Positions 10,549-21,600 of a stretch of DNA of 64,000 nucleotides are shown here, in pieces. Position numbers and translations under genes: made by a program. Numbering within the stretch: the stretch's first letter is position 1; the number at the start of each line of letters is the position of its first letter. The notes beneath the pieces are model-generated. The model was not told the DNA's origin and made no database searches. It worked only from the letters and a program-made list of their open reading frames with translations. Origin of the DNA: Blakeslea trispora (taxonomy: Eukaryota > Mucoromycota > Mucoromycetes > Mucorales > Choanephoraceae); assembly GCA_025331445.1 (NCBI GenBank), contig JAIWNE010000130.1, positions 27,950-91,949 on the forward strand, read 5' to 3'.

Positions 10549-11700
10549 GTGTCGACTATGAATGAAAATAATCAAGACAACAATCTACCCCCTGCACTAT
10601 TGCAATTTATGACTCAGCTCACACAGGTCTTACAACAGGCTAATCAGCGTGCTGATTCGGTCTCCGCTACTCCCACCCTTGCTCGTGCTCCTACAGTACA
10701 ACTCAAACAACCTGAACCGTACGACGGTAGCCGCAACGTTTGGGTGCTCGACAGTTGGATTCGCTCCATTGAACGTCTTCAAGAATATTACAACTGGGAC
10801 GGTGAACAGACTTTCCGTTTTGGACGTACCTTGTTGACCGGTCGTGCTGAAGCTTGGTTTGCTGGACAAGAAACTGGTCCTAACGCTCCTACTACCTGGT
10901 CCATGTTTAAGGCTTTACTCATATCAACCTTTCGTCCAGCTAATGCTGAAGACATGGTTCGCGACCGCTTGTATACTGTCCGCCAAACTGGCTCATTGCC
11001 CTCTTATGTTGACACCTTCATGGACATCTGCATGCTTATCAACGTAAATGGTTTAACTGCTCAAGAAATTCTTGATCGCTTTTTAAGTGACATCTTTTTC
11101 CGTGGTCTACGAGACGTTAACCTGGTACAACGTATCAGAGGAATACGTATTGAGGATCGAACTTTGGAACGTGTCCTTCGCGAGGCGCTTGACTTTGAAG
11201 CTGCACACAATCCTTCAGTTCATCCAATCGCCCATACCAATACGTCTTCTGTTAGCTCTCGTGTTCCCTCTGCTTCCACTGGTACCGTCACTAGACCCCA
11301 TCTAGCAATTGATGACCCAATGGATTGTGATGTAATTCACTCTCAACGTCGTCAGTCGGGTCCAGTAACTGGTGGTGGCATGGACAGTCGTGTTTCTCGT
11401 GGTTCTGGTTTCTCTGGTACTTGTCACTATTGTGCTCGTAAGGGCCATAAATATGATGAATGTCGTACCCGTATGAAAGACATGAACTCGTTTGAATCTA
11501 GGATGAAGGAGAGATATCGTAGCAAACAAGGTGGTCAACGTAATAGCAACCCTGGTTCCGCACGCAAGACATCCGCTTCTTTGAACGCTATTACTTCCAC
11601 TGCTATTGATGATAATTGTGCTTGTAGTTCTCATTCCCATTCTACATCTGCCAATAAACATACTGATTCATCATGTTATTTTCTGAGCCTTCTAATTTAA
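10549..11700 (+). CDS. gag: Gypsy Gag (capsid-nucleocapsid)
   Basis: A 383-aa ORF. A retrotrans_gag-like core at about aa 60-230 (WVLDSWIRSIERL, AEAWFAGQE, TFRPANAEDMVRDRL) is followed by a Ser-rich linker and one CCHC zinc knuckle (CHYCARKGHKYDEC) near aa 297-310, then a basic stretch. It packages element RNA. It starts 240 nt after the LTR. It ends 34 nt into the overlap with the protease frame, which lies at -1. The ATG at 10,558 (MNENNQ) is an alternative start. Confidence 0.9.
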   Translation: MSTMNENNQDNNLPPALLQFMTQLTQVLQQANQRADSVSATPTLARAPTVQLKQPEPYDGSRNVWVLDSWIRSIERLQEYYNWDGEQTFRFGRTLLTGRAEAWFAGQETGPNAPTTWSMFKALLISTFRPANAEDMVRDRLYTVRQTGSLPSYVDTFMDICMLINVNGLTAQEILDRFLSDIFFRGLRDVNLVQRIRGIRIEDRTLERVLREALDFEAAHNPSVHPIAHTNTSSVSSRVPSASTGTVTRPHLAIDDPMDCDVIHSQRRQSGPVTGGGMDSRVSRGSGFSGTCHYCARKGHKYDECRTRMKDMNSFESRMKERYRSKQGGQRNSNPGSARKTSASLNAITSTAIDDNCACSSHSHSTSANKHTDSSCYFLSLLI

Positions 11701-12665
11701 CTAAAAATGAGGTCACTTCTACTCATTCTGAAATTAATGTGAAGTGTGATAAGAACATCGATCGTCAGTTTACCTCTCTTTCTTCCGCAGTTGCAATGGT
11801 CGGTTCACAATATGATGCTTCGCATCTTCCTACCGAACTTGTGCCTATTAAGGCTTCAGGTACTGTGACGGATTCAAGCACGATAGGCCATAGAAATCCA
11901 TCTAATAGTTCTGCTGTGATATCAGATACTGAGTATATAGCGAGTCTCAACACTATTGTATCCTGCAATCTGCCTCTGTACCCTGGAACTGTGACTAAAG
12001 AAGACGGCTCTTTTGTCGATGTCCATATCCTTATTGACAATGGGGCCAGTGAGAACTACATATCCTCTCAGTTGGCTAACTCAATAGCAGGTACTCATCA
12101 TCATGTTTGTGGTCGTGAGGTTGAAACAGCAGGTGGTAACACTTCCCCAATCACAGATAGAGTGGATTTTGAGCTTGACTTACAAGGCCATGCTAGCCCT
12201 CTGACTGCTTATGTGTTTGACTCTAAATTTGATATCATTCTTGGTCGTTCTTGGCTGAAGGAGCATCAACCCAAGGCCAACTGGTTAAATGATTCGTGGA
12301 CTGTCTCTTGTTGTTTGACTGGTGCTGTTGACGGTGTTATCTTACCTACGAATGATGATTTATCTTCCAATAATGATGCTGTCCCTCAACCAACCCTTAA
12401 CTACTTGATCTCAAAACAACAGGTTAAAAAGGCTGTTAATAAAGAAAACGCTGAACTTTGTTTACTTTATTTGATGGATGAACCTGCTTCACCTTCTGAC
12501 AAACCTCCAATCGCTAGTGATACTGATCCATTTTGGGATATTCTTGACCAGCGATTCCCTTCCATTTTTTGGATCAGCTACCTGGGTTACCACCAGATAG
12601 GGGGGTTCAACACGTTATTGACACAGGCGACGCAAAACCGTTTAATCGAATGCCTTTCCGCATGA
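11667..12665 (+). CDS. pro: Gypsy aspartic protease frame, altered active site
   Basis: An ORF at -1 relative to gag, overlapping it at 11,667-11,700. The retropepsin motif is IDNGASENYI at about 12,033-12,062. Aspartic proteases have D-S/T-G, so the Asn codon AAT (12,039-12,041) replaces Ser/Thr. A downstream FDIILGRSWL is the usual retropepsin ILG motif. The frame runs on to WDILDQRFP, the normal lead-in to RT, then loses homology and stops at 12,665. The pol frame, again at -1, takes over near the T6 run 12,565-12,570. Either two -1 frameshifts are used or indels have split one ORF. Confidence 0.8.
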   Translation, partial: FIMLFSEPSNLTKNEVTSTHSEINVKCDKNIDRQFTSLSSAVAMVGSQYDASHLPTELVPIKASGTVTDSSTIGHRNPSNSSAVISDTEYIASLNTIVSCNLPLYPGTVTKEDGSFVDVHILIDNGASENYISSQLANSIAGTHHHVCGREVETAGGNTSPITDRVDFELDLQGHASPLTAYVFDSKFDIILGRSWLKEHQPKANWLNDSWTVSCCLTGAVDGVILPTNDDLSSNNDAVPQPTLNYLISKQQVKKAVNKENAELCLLYLMDEPASPSDKPPIASDTDPFWDILDQRFPSIFWISYLGYHQIGGFNTLLTQATQNRLIECLSA

Positions 12666-15600
12666 GTCCTGCGGAGTTAGATGAACTTCAAAGACAACTG
12701 AATGAACTCTTGTCGCTTGGGCTTATTCGTAGAAGCAGTTCACCTTGGGGATCGCCCGTTTTGTTAGTCAAGAAGAAAGACGGATCTATGCGCATGTGTA
12801 TAGATTATCGTGCCGTGAATAGTCTTACCAAAAGGAATGCCACACCTCTGCCACGTATAGACGAATGTCTGGACCGGCTTCAGGGAGCCAAGTATTTCAC
12901 CACTCTTGGCCTTCGCTCAGGTTATCATCAGATCCGTGTTCAAGACTCTGATATTCCAAAAACCGCATTCAATACGCGGTATGGCAAGTTCGAGTTCTTA
13001 GTTCTGCCATTTGGATTGAGCAACGCGCCACCAACTTTCCAAACTATGATGAATGAGGTACTTGACGGTTGCATTGACCGATGTGCTCTTGTATATCTCG
13101 ATGACATTCTCATCTTTAGCAAGACCAAAGAAGACCACCAGCGTCATGTCGTCGAAGTCCTTGAACGTCTTCAAAAGGCCAAGTTAGTGCTCAATGTCAA
13201 GAAATGCACGTTCGCTGCTTCTGAGTTGGAGTTCTTGGGCTTCAAGATTAACCAAGATGGTATCCTGCCTTCGGATAGTAAGACAAAGGCTATCGATAAT
13301 TGGCCACGACCTGTGAACGTTCAGCAGGTTAGACAGTTCATTGGGTTAGCCCAACATTATCGTCGTTTCTGTCTTGGCTTTAGCGCTCTGGCTGCTCCTC
13401 TCACTCAGTTAACACATGGTACTGGACCAAAGAAGCGTGCAATCACTTGGACAGACGAGTGTGAGAAGAGCTTTGTAACACTTAAGAAGCTATTGACTTC
13501 ACCTCCTGTTCTCCGTCTTCCGGATCTCGACTTGCCTTTCCGCATAGAAACGGATGCCAGCGACTTTGGGGTTGGTGCGGTCTTGTTACAACCAGATGAG
13601 ACCACCAATACTTGGGCCCCTGTAGCCTATGAGTCTCGCAAACTCTCTCCGGCCGAACAGAAGTTTCCCGCGCAGGAACGTGAACTGATAGCCATAATTC
13701 ATGCACTCAGAACTTGGCGTTGTCTCGTCGACGGTTGTCGGAAAGGATACACTGTGCTCTGTGACCATAAGCCTTTACTATATTTTCAGTCGCAAGCAAA
13801 ACCCACTAGTCGGTTAGTCCGATGGATTGCTGAATACGAGTTGTACTCACCTCAGGTTCAGTACAAGCCTGGCAAAGAAAATGCAGTAGCAGATGCTCTC
13901 TCTCGCAGTGCGGAGCTAGAAGGTCATCCTTTGGTCGAACCGATAGAACCAGACTATCTTTACGCTACCTGGGATCAGTTATCTCCTAACATGAAAGCTG
14001 ACTGGCCTTTATTGTACCTGAATGAAGCAAACATCAACAGGTTGAAACGTGATGACCTAAAGAATCGTTTGAACAGTCAACGGCCTTACTTTGTTGTACG
14101 TAACAACCGAGTGTATCGAAAGGTGACTTTGAGGAGAGGGGGGAAGGAAAACCCTTCCACTGAAACTATTAAAACTAAGTTCGTACCTTTCGAAGACCGA
14201 CTTGATTGGGTTGAAAAGTATCATACTGGTTTTGGTCATGCAGGTCTCAAGACAATGATGCATCTGATGGAGACGAGATATTGGTGGCCGTCCATGAGAA
14301 AAGACGTTGAAGCATGGTTGAAAACATGTCCTCAGTGCCAGGTGAATAGCCGTAGAACACAAGCACACCAGGATGAAATGCATCCATTACCAGTTCCAAA
14401 GGCATTTGACAGATGGCATCTGGACTTTGTGGGTGACTTTGAACCAACAAAGAAAGGAAACAGATGGTTGTTGACAGCAGTGGACTCTTTGACCAACTGG
14501 CCAATAGCAAGAGCGGTACCAGCGGCTACGAAGGAGGCTGTCGCAGACTTTATTTATGAAGAGATAGTGATGAAGTTTGGTTGTCCCTCTGAAATAATCA
14601 CCGATAGAGGCGCCAATTTTACAAGTGGTCTAGTTCAGTCGTACTTACAACGCTTAGGAGTCAACCACAAGTTGACATCAGCTTTTCATCCAAGGACTAA
14701 TAGCAAGGTAGAAAGGTACAATGGCGTTATCAAACAAATGCTTCGTAAATATGTCAATGGTGCCATTCATCGTTGGGATGACTTCGTTGAATCTGCTCTT
14801 TGGGCTACTCGTATTAGAAAACACAGTTCCACCGGCTACTCACCTTATTTCTTGGTCTATGGAAGAGAACCACGCTTACCAGGGGACGACCTTAAACCAT
14901 ATATCGATCGACAAGTAAAAGCCGACCCTAGAACTATTGCAGATCTAACGTCAAGAGAGCTTGAGCAATTAGGACAACACCGTGCTGCAGCAGAGTTTAG
15001 ACTGAAGGCAGTCGCCGATAAAGACAAGGAAAAATGGGATAGTCACATCAAAAAGACTAGCTTTGAACCTGGTGACATGGTAATGCTTTCTCACGAGGGC
15101 CGGTACAGTCTAGAACCAAGATTCAAGGGACCATTCATCGTTGTGGCTAGTTATCCAGAGTACGGGACATATCGCTTGGAGACAGTGGCTGGTGAGTCAT
15201 TAAACTCGCTTGTACACGTAGATCGGTTGAAATCAGCTGAAGGTGATCGTCCTAACGAACCTTGGTACGACCCAACAACATCACGTCGAGAAGTCCGTGC
15301 GCAAATAGCAAATAGAGAAATAAGAGACGATGGTGTTGACCCCATTATGCCGTTGTCTTCATTTGCAAGTGGTGGTATGTCATCATCCTTTGTACCATTG
15401 CCAATACAATCACCAATGACACCACCTCGTGTCTGTTCGCCTCCACCTCAAGATTTACCGGTTGTTGTTACCGACAATGATTCAGCTATATTACCTCAAG
15501 ATTTAAAACCAGTAATACCATCATCATCAGAACAATATTTTGATACTGAAGCTGACAATGCTTACAATGGTTATGAAAATGAGAATGATCAAGTGCAGTT

Positions 15601-16561
15601 GAATATTAGTCAACAAGAGCTTCCAAGTTTTTCTATACCACCAGTTGATTTACCAGAGACAATTGAAATTGTCAGCAGCAGTGCCTCTAGTGTTTCGAGC
15701 TTGACAAGTGATAGCACAAGTACTAAAGAACCAGCCTCATCCAGTATTAGTACTTCACATGACGAAGAAGACTATCACGAAGCAGTGGCTGAACAGCAAC
15801 CACAGTTAGCTAGCGACATCGATATGACAGCCGGTACAAGATCAGACAGGTCGTCTCCAGTAGATGAACGAATCGACGCAACCGATCTCATTCAGGATGT
15901 ACATATCTCTGAGGCTGAAAATGTGGAGACAACCGATGTTGCCATATCTTCGATGTCATTGGATCCTTCAGAAAGGCCACCAACGCCAGTAATACAATCC
16001 CAAACGATCAATATACAACAGAGCCAAGTAGTGTTGGTACAAGCACCTGTCACTCAAGTAACGGTAGTTGTGTCCGACCGAGCGGACCATGGTTCATCCG
16101 AAACACCGCCATCCCCACCTGTCATCAACAGTACTGCTGATGTACCTGTCGATGTCGTTGAACTTGAGTCCATTTCAGATACCGTTATCGCTACTCCTCA
16201 AGCCATTGATTTACCTAGACGCTACCTAATCAAGGACTCCCATGATACTACTACCGCTAGTACCACTTCGACAACCACCACTATTACCCCAACTTCTATT
16301 ATCCCGCCCATACCACCCGCTTCCACTTCTGCACCCTCGACATCTAATAGTCCTGTTCAGAGACGAACAACACTCCGGAGGGGGGGTAATGTCATGCCAA
16401 CAAATAGTGGTAGCGAAGGCAACCATTTAAAATTTGACTTTGCAGACACAAGCGAAATCCCTCAATTTCTAAGAAATTGGAATAGTAACAAAAAGAGGAA
16501 ATTTAAACCAATTACAAATAGTAACAGGCCTAACAAACGACAGCGCCTTCCGGAGCTTTAA
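12548..16561 (+). CDS. pol: Gypsy Pol: RT - RNase H - integrase with long C-terminal tail
   Basis: Homology begins near 12,569 at a TTG (no ATG), so it needs frameshifting from the protease frame. RT keeps FRMSPAELDELQ, SPWGSPVLLVKKKDGSMRMC and YLDDILIF (13,094-13,105), but motif A reads TLGLRSGYHQI where the family has LDL. The first catalytic Asp is Gly (GGC at 12,908-12,910). RNase H starts TDASDFGVGAVL. Integrase has an HHCC finger (HTGFGHAG...CPQCQ) and D-D-E residues in WHLDFVGDF, TDRGANF and KVERYNG. There is no chromodomain. A Ser/Thr/Pro-rich tail of about 400 aa ends with basic NKKRKFK and NRPNKRQR. The last 57 codons lie in the 3' LTR. Confidence 0.92.
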   Translation, partial: PAIPFHFLDQLPGLPPDRGVQHVIDTGDAKPFNRMPFRMSPAELDELQRQLNELLSLGLIRRSSSPWGSPVLLVKKKDGSMRMCIDYRAVNSLTKRNATPLPRIDECLDRLQGAKYFTTLGLRSGYHQIRVQDSDIPKTAFNTRYGKFEFLVLPFGLSNAPPTFQTMMNEVLDGCIDRCALVYLDDILIFSKTKEDHQRHVVEVLERLQKAKLVLNVKKCTFAASELEFLGFKINQDGILPSDSKTKAIDNWPRPVNVQQVRQFIGLAQHYRRFCLGFSALAAPLTQLTHGTGPKKRAITWTDECEKSFVTLKKLLTSPPVLRLPDLDLPFRIETDASDFGVGAVLLQPDETTNTWAPVAYESRKLSPAEQKFPAQERELIAIIHALRTWRCLVDGCRKGYTVLCDHKPLLYFQSQAKPTSRLVRWIAEYELYSPQVQYKPGKENAVADALSRSAELEGHPLVEPIEPDYLYATWDQLSPNMKADWPLLYLNEANINRLKRDDLKNRLNSQRPYFVVRNNRVYRKVTLRRGGKENPSTETIKTKFVPFEDRLDWVEKYHTGFGHAGLKTMMHLMETRYWWPSMRKDVEAWLKTCPQCQVNSRRTQAHQDEMHPLPVPKAFDRWHLDFVGDFEPTKKGNRWLLTAVDSLTNWPIARAVPAATKEAVADFIYEEIVMKFGCPSEIITDRGANFTSGLVQSYLQRLGVNHKLTSAFHPRTNSKVERYNGVIKQMLRKYVNGAIHRWDDFVESALWATRIRKHSSTGYSPYFLVYGREPRLPGDDLKPYIDRQVKADPRTIADLTSRELEQLGQHRAAAEFRLKAVADKDKEKWDSHIKKTSFEPGDMVMLSHEGRYSLEPRFKGPFIVVASYPEYGTYRLETVAGESLNSLVHVDRLKSAEGDRPNEPWYDPTTSRREVRAQIANREIRDDGVDPIMPLSSFASGGMSSSFVPLPIQSPMTPPRVCSPPPQDLPVVVTDNDSAILPQDLKPVIPSSSEQYFDTEADNAYNGYENENDQVQLNISQQELPSFSIPPVDLPETIEIVSSSASSVSSLTSDSTSTKEPASSSISTSHDEEDYHEAVAEQQPQLASDIDMTAGTRSDRSSPVDERIDATDLIQDVHISEAENVETTDVAISSMSLDPSERPPTPVIQSQTINIQQSQVVLVQAPVTQVTVVVSDRADHGSSETPPSPPVINSTADVPVDVVELESISDTVIATPQAIDLPRRYLIKDSHDTTTASTTSTTTTITPTSIIPPIPPASTSAPSTSNSPVQRRTTLRRGGNVMPTNSGSEGNHLKFDFADTSEIPQFLRNWNSNKKRKFKPITNSNRPNKRQRLPEL
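16377..16386 (+). promoter_or_regulatory. Polypurine tract
   Basis: GGAGGGGGGG followed by TAA and then the LTR start TGTCA. It is the expected plus-strand primer position and is embedded in the pol coding sequence (RRGGN). Confidence 0.8.
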
Positions 16562-16722
16562 AATATAATCATTTTTACAAGACTGATTTTGGAAATAATA
16601 AAAATCATCTTTTCTCCCATCTTAGTAAATATATACTTAAATAGTTTATTTTACCCTTAATAGCTATTTTAAGCGTATTTGACTACTTATAAACAAGCTC
16701 ACTTCTATCAGCGAAGTTGACA
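16390..16722 (+). repeat. Gypsy 3' LTR (333 bp, TGTCA...TGACA)
   Basis: Starts immediately after the polypurine tract and ends at the same GAAGTTGACA as the 5' LTR. It contains the final 57 codons and stop of pol. TAATC follows and would be the 5-bp target duplication; the 5' partner is outside the window. Confidence 0.9.
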
Positions 16723-17160
16723 TAATCGTTAATTAATATATTATATAATATTGACAGTTATACATTCTAAATCGAAGATTTGTACCTAATTGAATTGAGA
16801 ACTGAACAGATCAGAAAAGGAATTGAATAGAACAGGAATTGAAATTGAATCAGAACTAGAATCAACTACTTTATTATATAACTTGTCAGTCAACAGTTGT
16901 ATCGTCACAGTACCTGTCTCGGCTATTGAACACTTTACAACATATTATCAGCTACACTACATTTCACACAAAAGCACCGCAAACGTATCAGTTCTCCTCT
17001 ATTCTGGCTCTACTTTTCAACGGCTTTAACGCGAAGTTGACCAGAAATAGAAACAAGTTTATTTTTACCACTATCACCGACCTTATTAATTAATACAGTA
17101 ACACTACATCAAAAAAAAAAAACCGTACAACACCAAAAAAAAAAAATATATTTTTTCACG
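16723..17160 (+). other. Presumed LINE 5' UTR
   Basis: No gene seen. AT-rich, with A-runs and TATATTTTTTC directly before the ORF1 ATG. The exact LINE start is not visible. Confidence 0.4.
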
Positions 17161-18639
17161 ATGTCAGACACCCGACCTGCATCAGTTCCCGACCTCTCAG
17201 CTCATGGTCAACAGATCATGAAGCAATTCTTTCAATACCATCACTTGGTAAGCTGTACCCCTTGCTCAAAGGCCGGTACATTAGGCTACATAGCCAACAA
17301 TACAGATACTCCTGCACTTCCAGTGTTTCAATGCACTATTTGTAAGGATAAGCCAACCTTTGCCTCTGTTGAAAAGGCGATTCAACAAGCAATCCAGCTT
17401 TCAACACGAGGTGCCACAACATCAATCGGCAACACCTCTCCCAAAACAACCCAACAGCCGAAAAAGCGCTCGAGAGTTGCTAGCGATGCCAGCAATGGCT
17501 CTCAAAAGGGTACCCCAATTGCGACACCTGTCAAAATTGGTCAACCCAAAAACAGCAACAACAACAACAACAATAGCGATGGTGATATTCACAGCACCAT
17601 CAACGACAAGGAGATTGCACTCCTAAGGGAAATGCTTTTGTCCTTGCAAGACAAATTGTCTGATCTTGAAAAAGAAAACAAGACAATTAAAAACCAAATG
17701 CAGATGTACATCAGCAAAAATGCTGAATTAGAACATCAGTTGCTCAGTCAACAAAAACAACAAGCAATGATCACATTGCAACAGCAACAACAACAGCAAC
17801 AAGATCAGGATATGGTTATGGGCGACGATACTGAATTTCCAGTTGTATCTGGTATCGCTCAATCCAAATACGCTCATCAGTTTGATGTTGATAAGCGCAT
17901 TCAAGAGCGATCAGTAACTCCTCTTAATTATACTAAAATCATACAAAACTTACAAAAAACAAAAAATAACAAAAATACTAACAAAAACACTAACAAAAAT
18001 ACTAACACAACCAAAAAAATCAACACTGCTGTACGTGCATTTTCCGTACCAAACTCTGACAACAATGGTTTTAGCTACGTCTATTATCCATCCAAATCTA
18101 GAATTAATCGAAAGATTCAAAGACAAAATTTAAAGACATTAGGTGTAACTAACGGACGGGTGTTGGATATTCACTATCCCACTCGTAACGTAGTTGCCCT
18201 TTTGGTCCATAACGACTACCGTCAACAATTAATGGACACTCTCAAAAAAGCCAAAGTAGAGCCATTAACCAACTTCTCGCCTGTGGATCCAAGCATCCTT
18301 ACAAATACGGAATATTCCACTCTGTCTGTCGAAGAGAAAACTCGTATCGCAACAGAGAAACACAACCAAAGACTTGTTCGTGCCCTTCCCTTCATTCGGG
18401 ATCATATTTCGAAAGCAGTAGCTTCTTTCTTTTTGAAAGAAAACCTTATTACTGCAACACAATATGAACAATTTTTGTCTAATTTCACAAAAAAAGCAGC
18501 CAACTCAGCTGCATCATCCACTAATACCACCACTACTACCGTCACCCCTTCCACCACATCTGTATCACAGCCCGCTGTTGATACTGAACCCACATCCACC
18601 CCACCAATTGCAACTACTGAAATGGAAACCGAGTTATAA
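17161..18639 (+). CDS. LINE ORF1 protein (zinc-ribbon, coiled coil)
   Basis: 492 aa. Two CxxC pairs near the N-terminus (CTPC about aa 31-34, CTIC about aa 59-62) look like a zinc ribbon. Basic KKRSR, an Asn run and a coiled coil (about aa 145-205) ending in a Gln run follow. A C-terminal globular part (RINRKIQRQNLKTLGV, VLDIHYPTRNVVALLVHN) may be an RRM-like RNA-binding domain (inference). A Thr/Ser/Pro tail closes it. LINE ORF1 proteins coat element RNA. The stop TAA overlaps the ORF2 ATG by one base. Confidence 0.8.
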   Translation: MSDTRPASVPDLSAHGQQIMKQFFQYHHLVSCTPCSKAGTLGYIANNTDTPALPVFQCTICKDKPTFASVEKAIQQAIQLSTRGATTSIGNTSPKTTQQPKKRSRVASDASNGSQKGTPIATPVKIGQPKNSNNNNNNSDGDIHSTINDKEIALLREMLLSLQDKLSDLEKENKTIKNQMQMYISKNAELEHQLLSQQKQQAMITLQQQQQQQQDQDMVMGDDTEFPVVSGIAQSKYAHQFDVDKRIQERSVTPLNYTKIIQNLQKTKNNKNTNKNTNKNTNTTKKINTAVRAFSVPNSDNNGFSYVYYPSKSRINRKIQRQNLKTLGVTNGRVLDIHYPTRNVVALLVHNDYRQQLMDTLKKAKVEPLTNFSPVDPSILTNTEYSTLSVEEKTRIATEKHNQRLVRALPFIRDHISKAVASFFLKENLITATQYEQFLSNFTKKAANSAASSTNTTTTTVTPSTTSVSQPAVDTEPTSTPPIATTEMETEL

Positions 18640-21600
18640 TGAGGAAACTCAATATAGCCTGTGTTAATGCCAATGGTAAACTTCGTCAAGAAGCCATTGA
18701 CTCCATTCTGTATTATTGTAAATATGTCGACATTCTTTTTATCACAGAGACCTGGCTCCCTCCAGATAAATCTATACCCACCCACTGGCAACAGTTTCAC
18801 ATTTACGGCGAACCAGTCATCAATTCCGATCGTTGTCAGATGGGTATCTCTCTCTTTATTAACCCTCTCTTTAAATATAACAAATTACATGTAGATACTC
18901 AAAAATCCAAATATTATATGACCTGTCATTTAGACAGCCTAAAAATACATTGTGTCTACTTATCCCCTTCCCCTTCCTTAGATAATACAACCGCTATGCA
19001 AATCCTCGATTCCATCCCTATGACTCCGAACACTATCCTTTGTGGTGACTTTAACGCCCGCATGGGTAAGCTAACAGGTGACAGCAGATGGAATCCAAGA
19101 GGCAACAAACTCTCCACTTTCATTAACCAACATACACTCATTAATTACAATACACTCCTTCAATATGCCAAACCAACTCGAGTGGTCTACAAAGAAAGTA
19201 TTAACATTACTGAAACCAGCATTGTTGACTATTTTATTTCACAATCTACTCTAATGCATCCCAAATTAGACATACGTACAGACCTATCAGTTCTTGGATC
19301 TGATCACAAACTCATGGTTTTTTCCTTCACTTGGATGAATCATGATGTGCGTGATGATACCCCTCCAGAACCTTTACGGAAACGTTGGAAGCTCAGTAGA
19401 CTTGCAGAAATGCCTGTTCGAACAGCCTACATCACCACTATGCAACAACAATTTTACAGCAAGAATCTCAATTACACTACCCGTCAATTTGCAGATTTCT
19501 TAGCCCAAACCCATTCCACTCCTTTTTCTACCACCGATACCCAGGCTAATGCCGATACTATCGAATACCTATGCTCCCAATTTTATGACTCAATCTACTA
19601 TACCTTGGATACTATCCTTACCTCTGCCTCTCCTCGTCCCAAGACTTGGAAATGGTTTTGGAATCCAAAATTACAAGAACATGCAAATCTCCGCCAGGCC
19701 TGTTATACCCGTTGGCGCAAGTCGGCTGGTATACAGAAACCAATATGGTGGAATAAATACAAAGATGCTGATCATCAACTTAAAGCAGGAGTTCGCCAAG
19801 CAAGAGCGCTCGCCTACTTTAAATTTTGCTTTGATCTCAACAACGACCCCCTCACCGCTATGCCTACTATAAAGAGGATTATCCAGTCTAAGACTCGGAG
19901 TAAACACCGTTTTAGTAGTGCAGAAGGCCCCCAACATGCAGTGAATGAGATGGCCACTTTCCTGCAAACCATCTATGATGGTGATACCCTACCTCGGCCA
20001 ATCAATATACCCCTCCACCTAAGATCTGATCCAACGGTTGGTACTAACCTTTCTGATAGGGGTAAGTATGACTTCCAAAATAGTCCTTTCACTATCGATC
20101 TCGTTAGAGCAGCCATAAGACGTCTTGCACGTCAAAAAAGCCCAGGTAAAGATCACTTCACTTCCGAGATGCTCTCGCCTGTTGCCCACATCCTCAGTCC
20201 TATCCTTACCAACCTCTTCCGCTCCTGCTGGCTTACCGGGTATACCCCTATAGCTTGGCGAACTGCTCAAGTTGTGCCGCTTTTCAAGCGTGGTGATCCT
20301 CTGGATCCCTCAAGCTATAGACCAATTAGTTTGACTTCGGTCTTTCGAAAGGTTATGGAATACTGTCTACAACATCCACTCTACGATCAGACCAACTTCA
20401 TTGACATTGCACAAGGAGGTTTCATACCTTTCCTTAGTGCCTTGGATCAAGCTGCCTGTCTAGATGAACTCGTCCACCGCTATCATGAATCTCACTACAG
20501 GTATCCAACCATTGCGTTTCTTGATATTGCAAAAGCCTATGACACTGTTGACCGTAACATCGTTTGGGATGCTATGCACCCTCGATGTGATCCCTTGCTG
20601 TTACAAATGCTGAAAAGCCTCTTTGATAATGTGCAAGTGGAGGTCATCAATGATAACTACCATTCCTCTCCTTTTTCTCCTACTACAGGTGTACTACAAG
20701 GTTCTATCCTTAGTCCCCATCTATATAGCATATATATCAATACACTCCCTCAACTTCTTCGCTCCGACACCCCTTCAACCTCATCAATACCGCTTACCTC
20801 TATCAACTGTCTTCTCTTTGCCGACGACGTAGCTCTGCTTGCTGATCATACTCAAATGCAGCATCTACTAAACAAAGCTGAACAGCATTCACTCCTTCTC
20901 GGATATCGTTGGTCGCCATCCAAATGCGCCATCATTTCACCCCCTTCCTCTCCTTCTAATACTTACACTCTTTACAACACACCTATACCCGCCGTTGATA
21001 CTTTAAAGTATCTCGGCATGCAATTCAACTACCGTGGAATGGACACTCAGCTGTTCATCAACTACACCAAAGACAAGGTCAAAAAGTCCATGTACCGTCT
21101 TCACACCATTGGCGCCCGGTCAAACGGGTTTTCTCCTCTACTAAGTATGCAAGTCTATCGACAGTTCATTCGTCCTCAAATCGAATATGGCCTCTGCATC
21201 ACTAATATCAACATTACCAACATGCCTGCTCTTGAGCGTATGCAAGATAATTGCCTTCGTCTTATCGTCGGTGGTCATGCTACCTCTTCAGTCAAAGCGC
21301 TGCGAGTCATGCTTAACCTGCCCACCATGGTGGAACGGTGGTATGTGCTCAACGCCAAATACAACCTTCGCCTTCCACGGCTCCCAACTGAATCCCTGAT
21401 CTCTCAAATTCACAACACCAACAACAGATACAGTCGCTTGTCGCTTATCAGCAAGAAAAATCCCATATACAATACGTTTATTGGTGATCATTCCACAAAA
21501 CCTGGTAACATCGTACTCAAACAAATTCTCTCTTCTTTTCGGTCGCAAACCCTCATCAATTCCTCGGAAAAGATGATTCAAGCTTGTCGACACGACCTTA

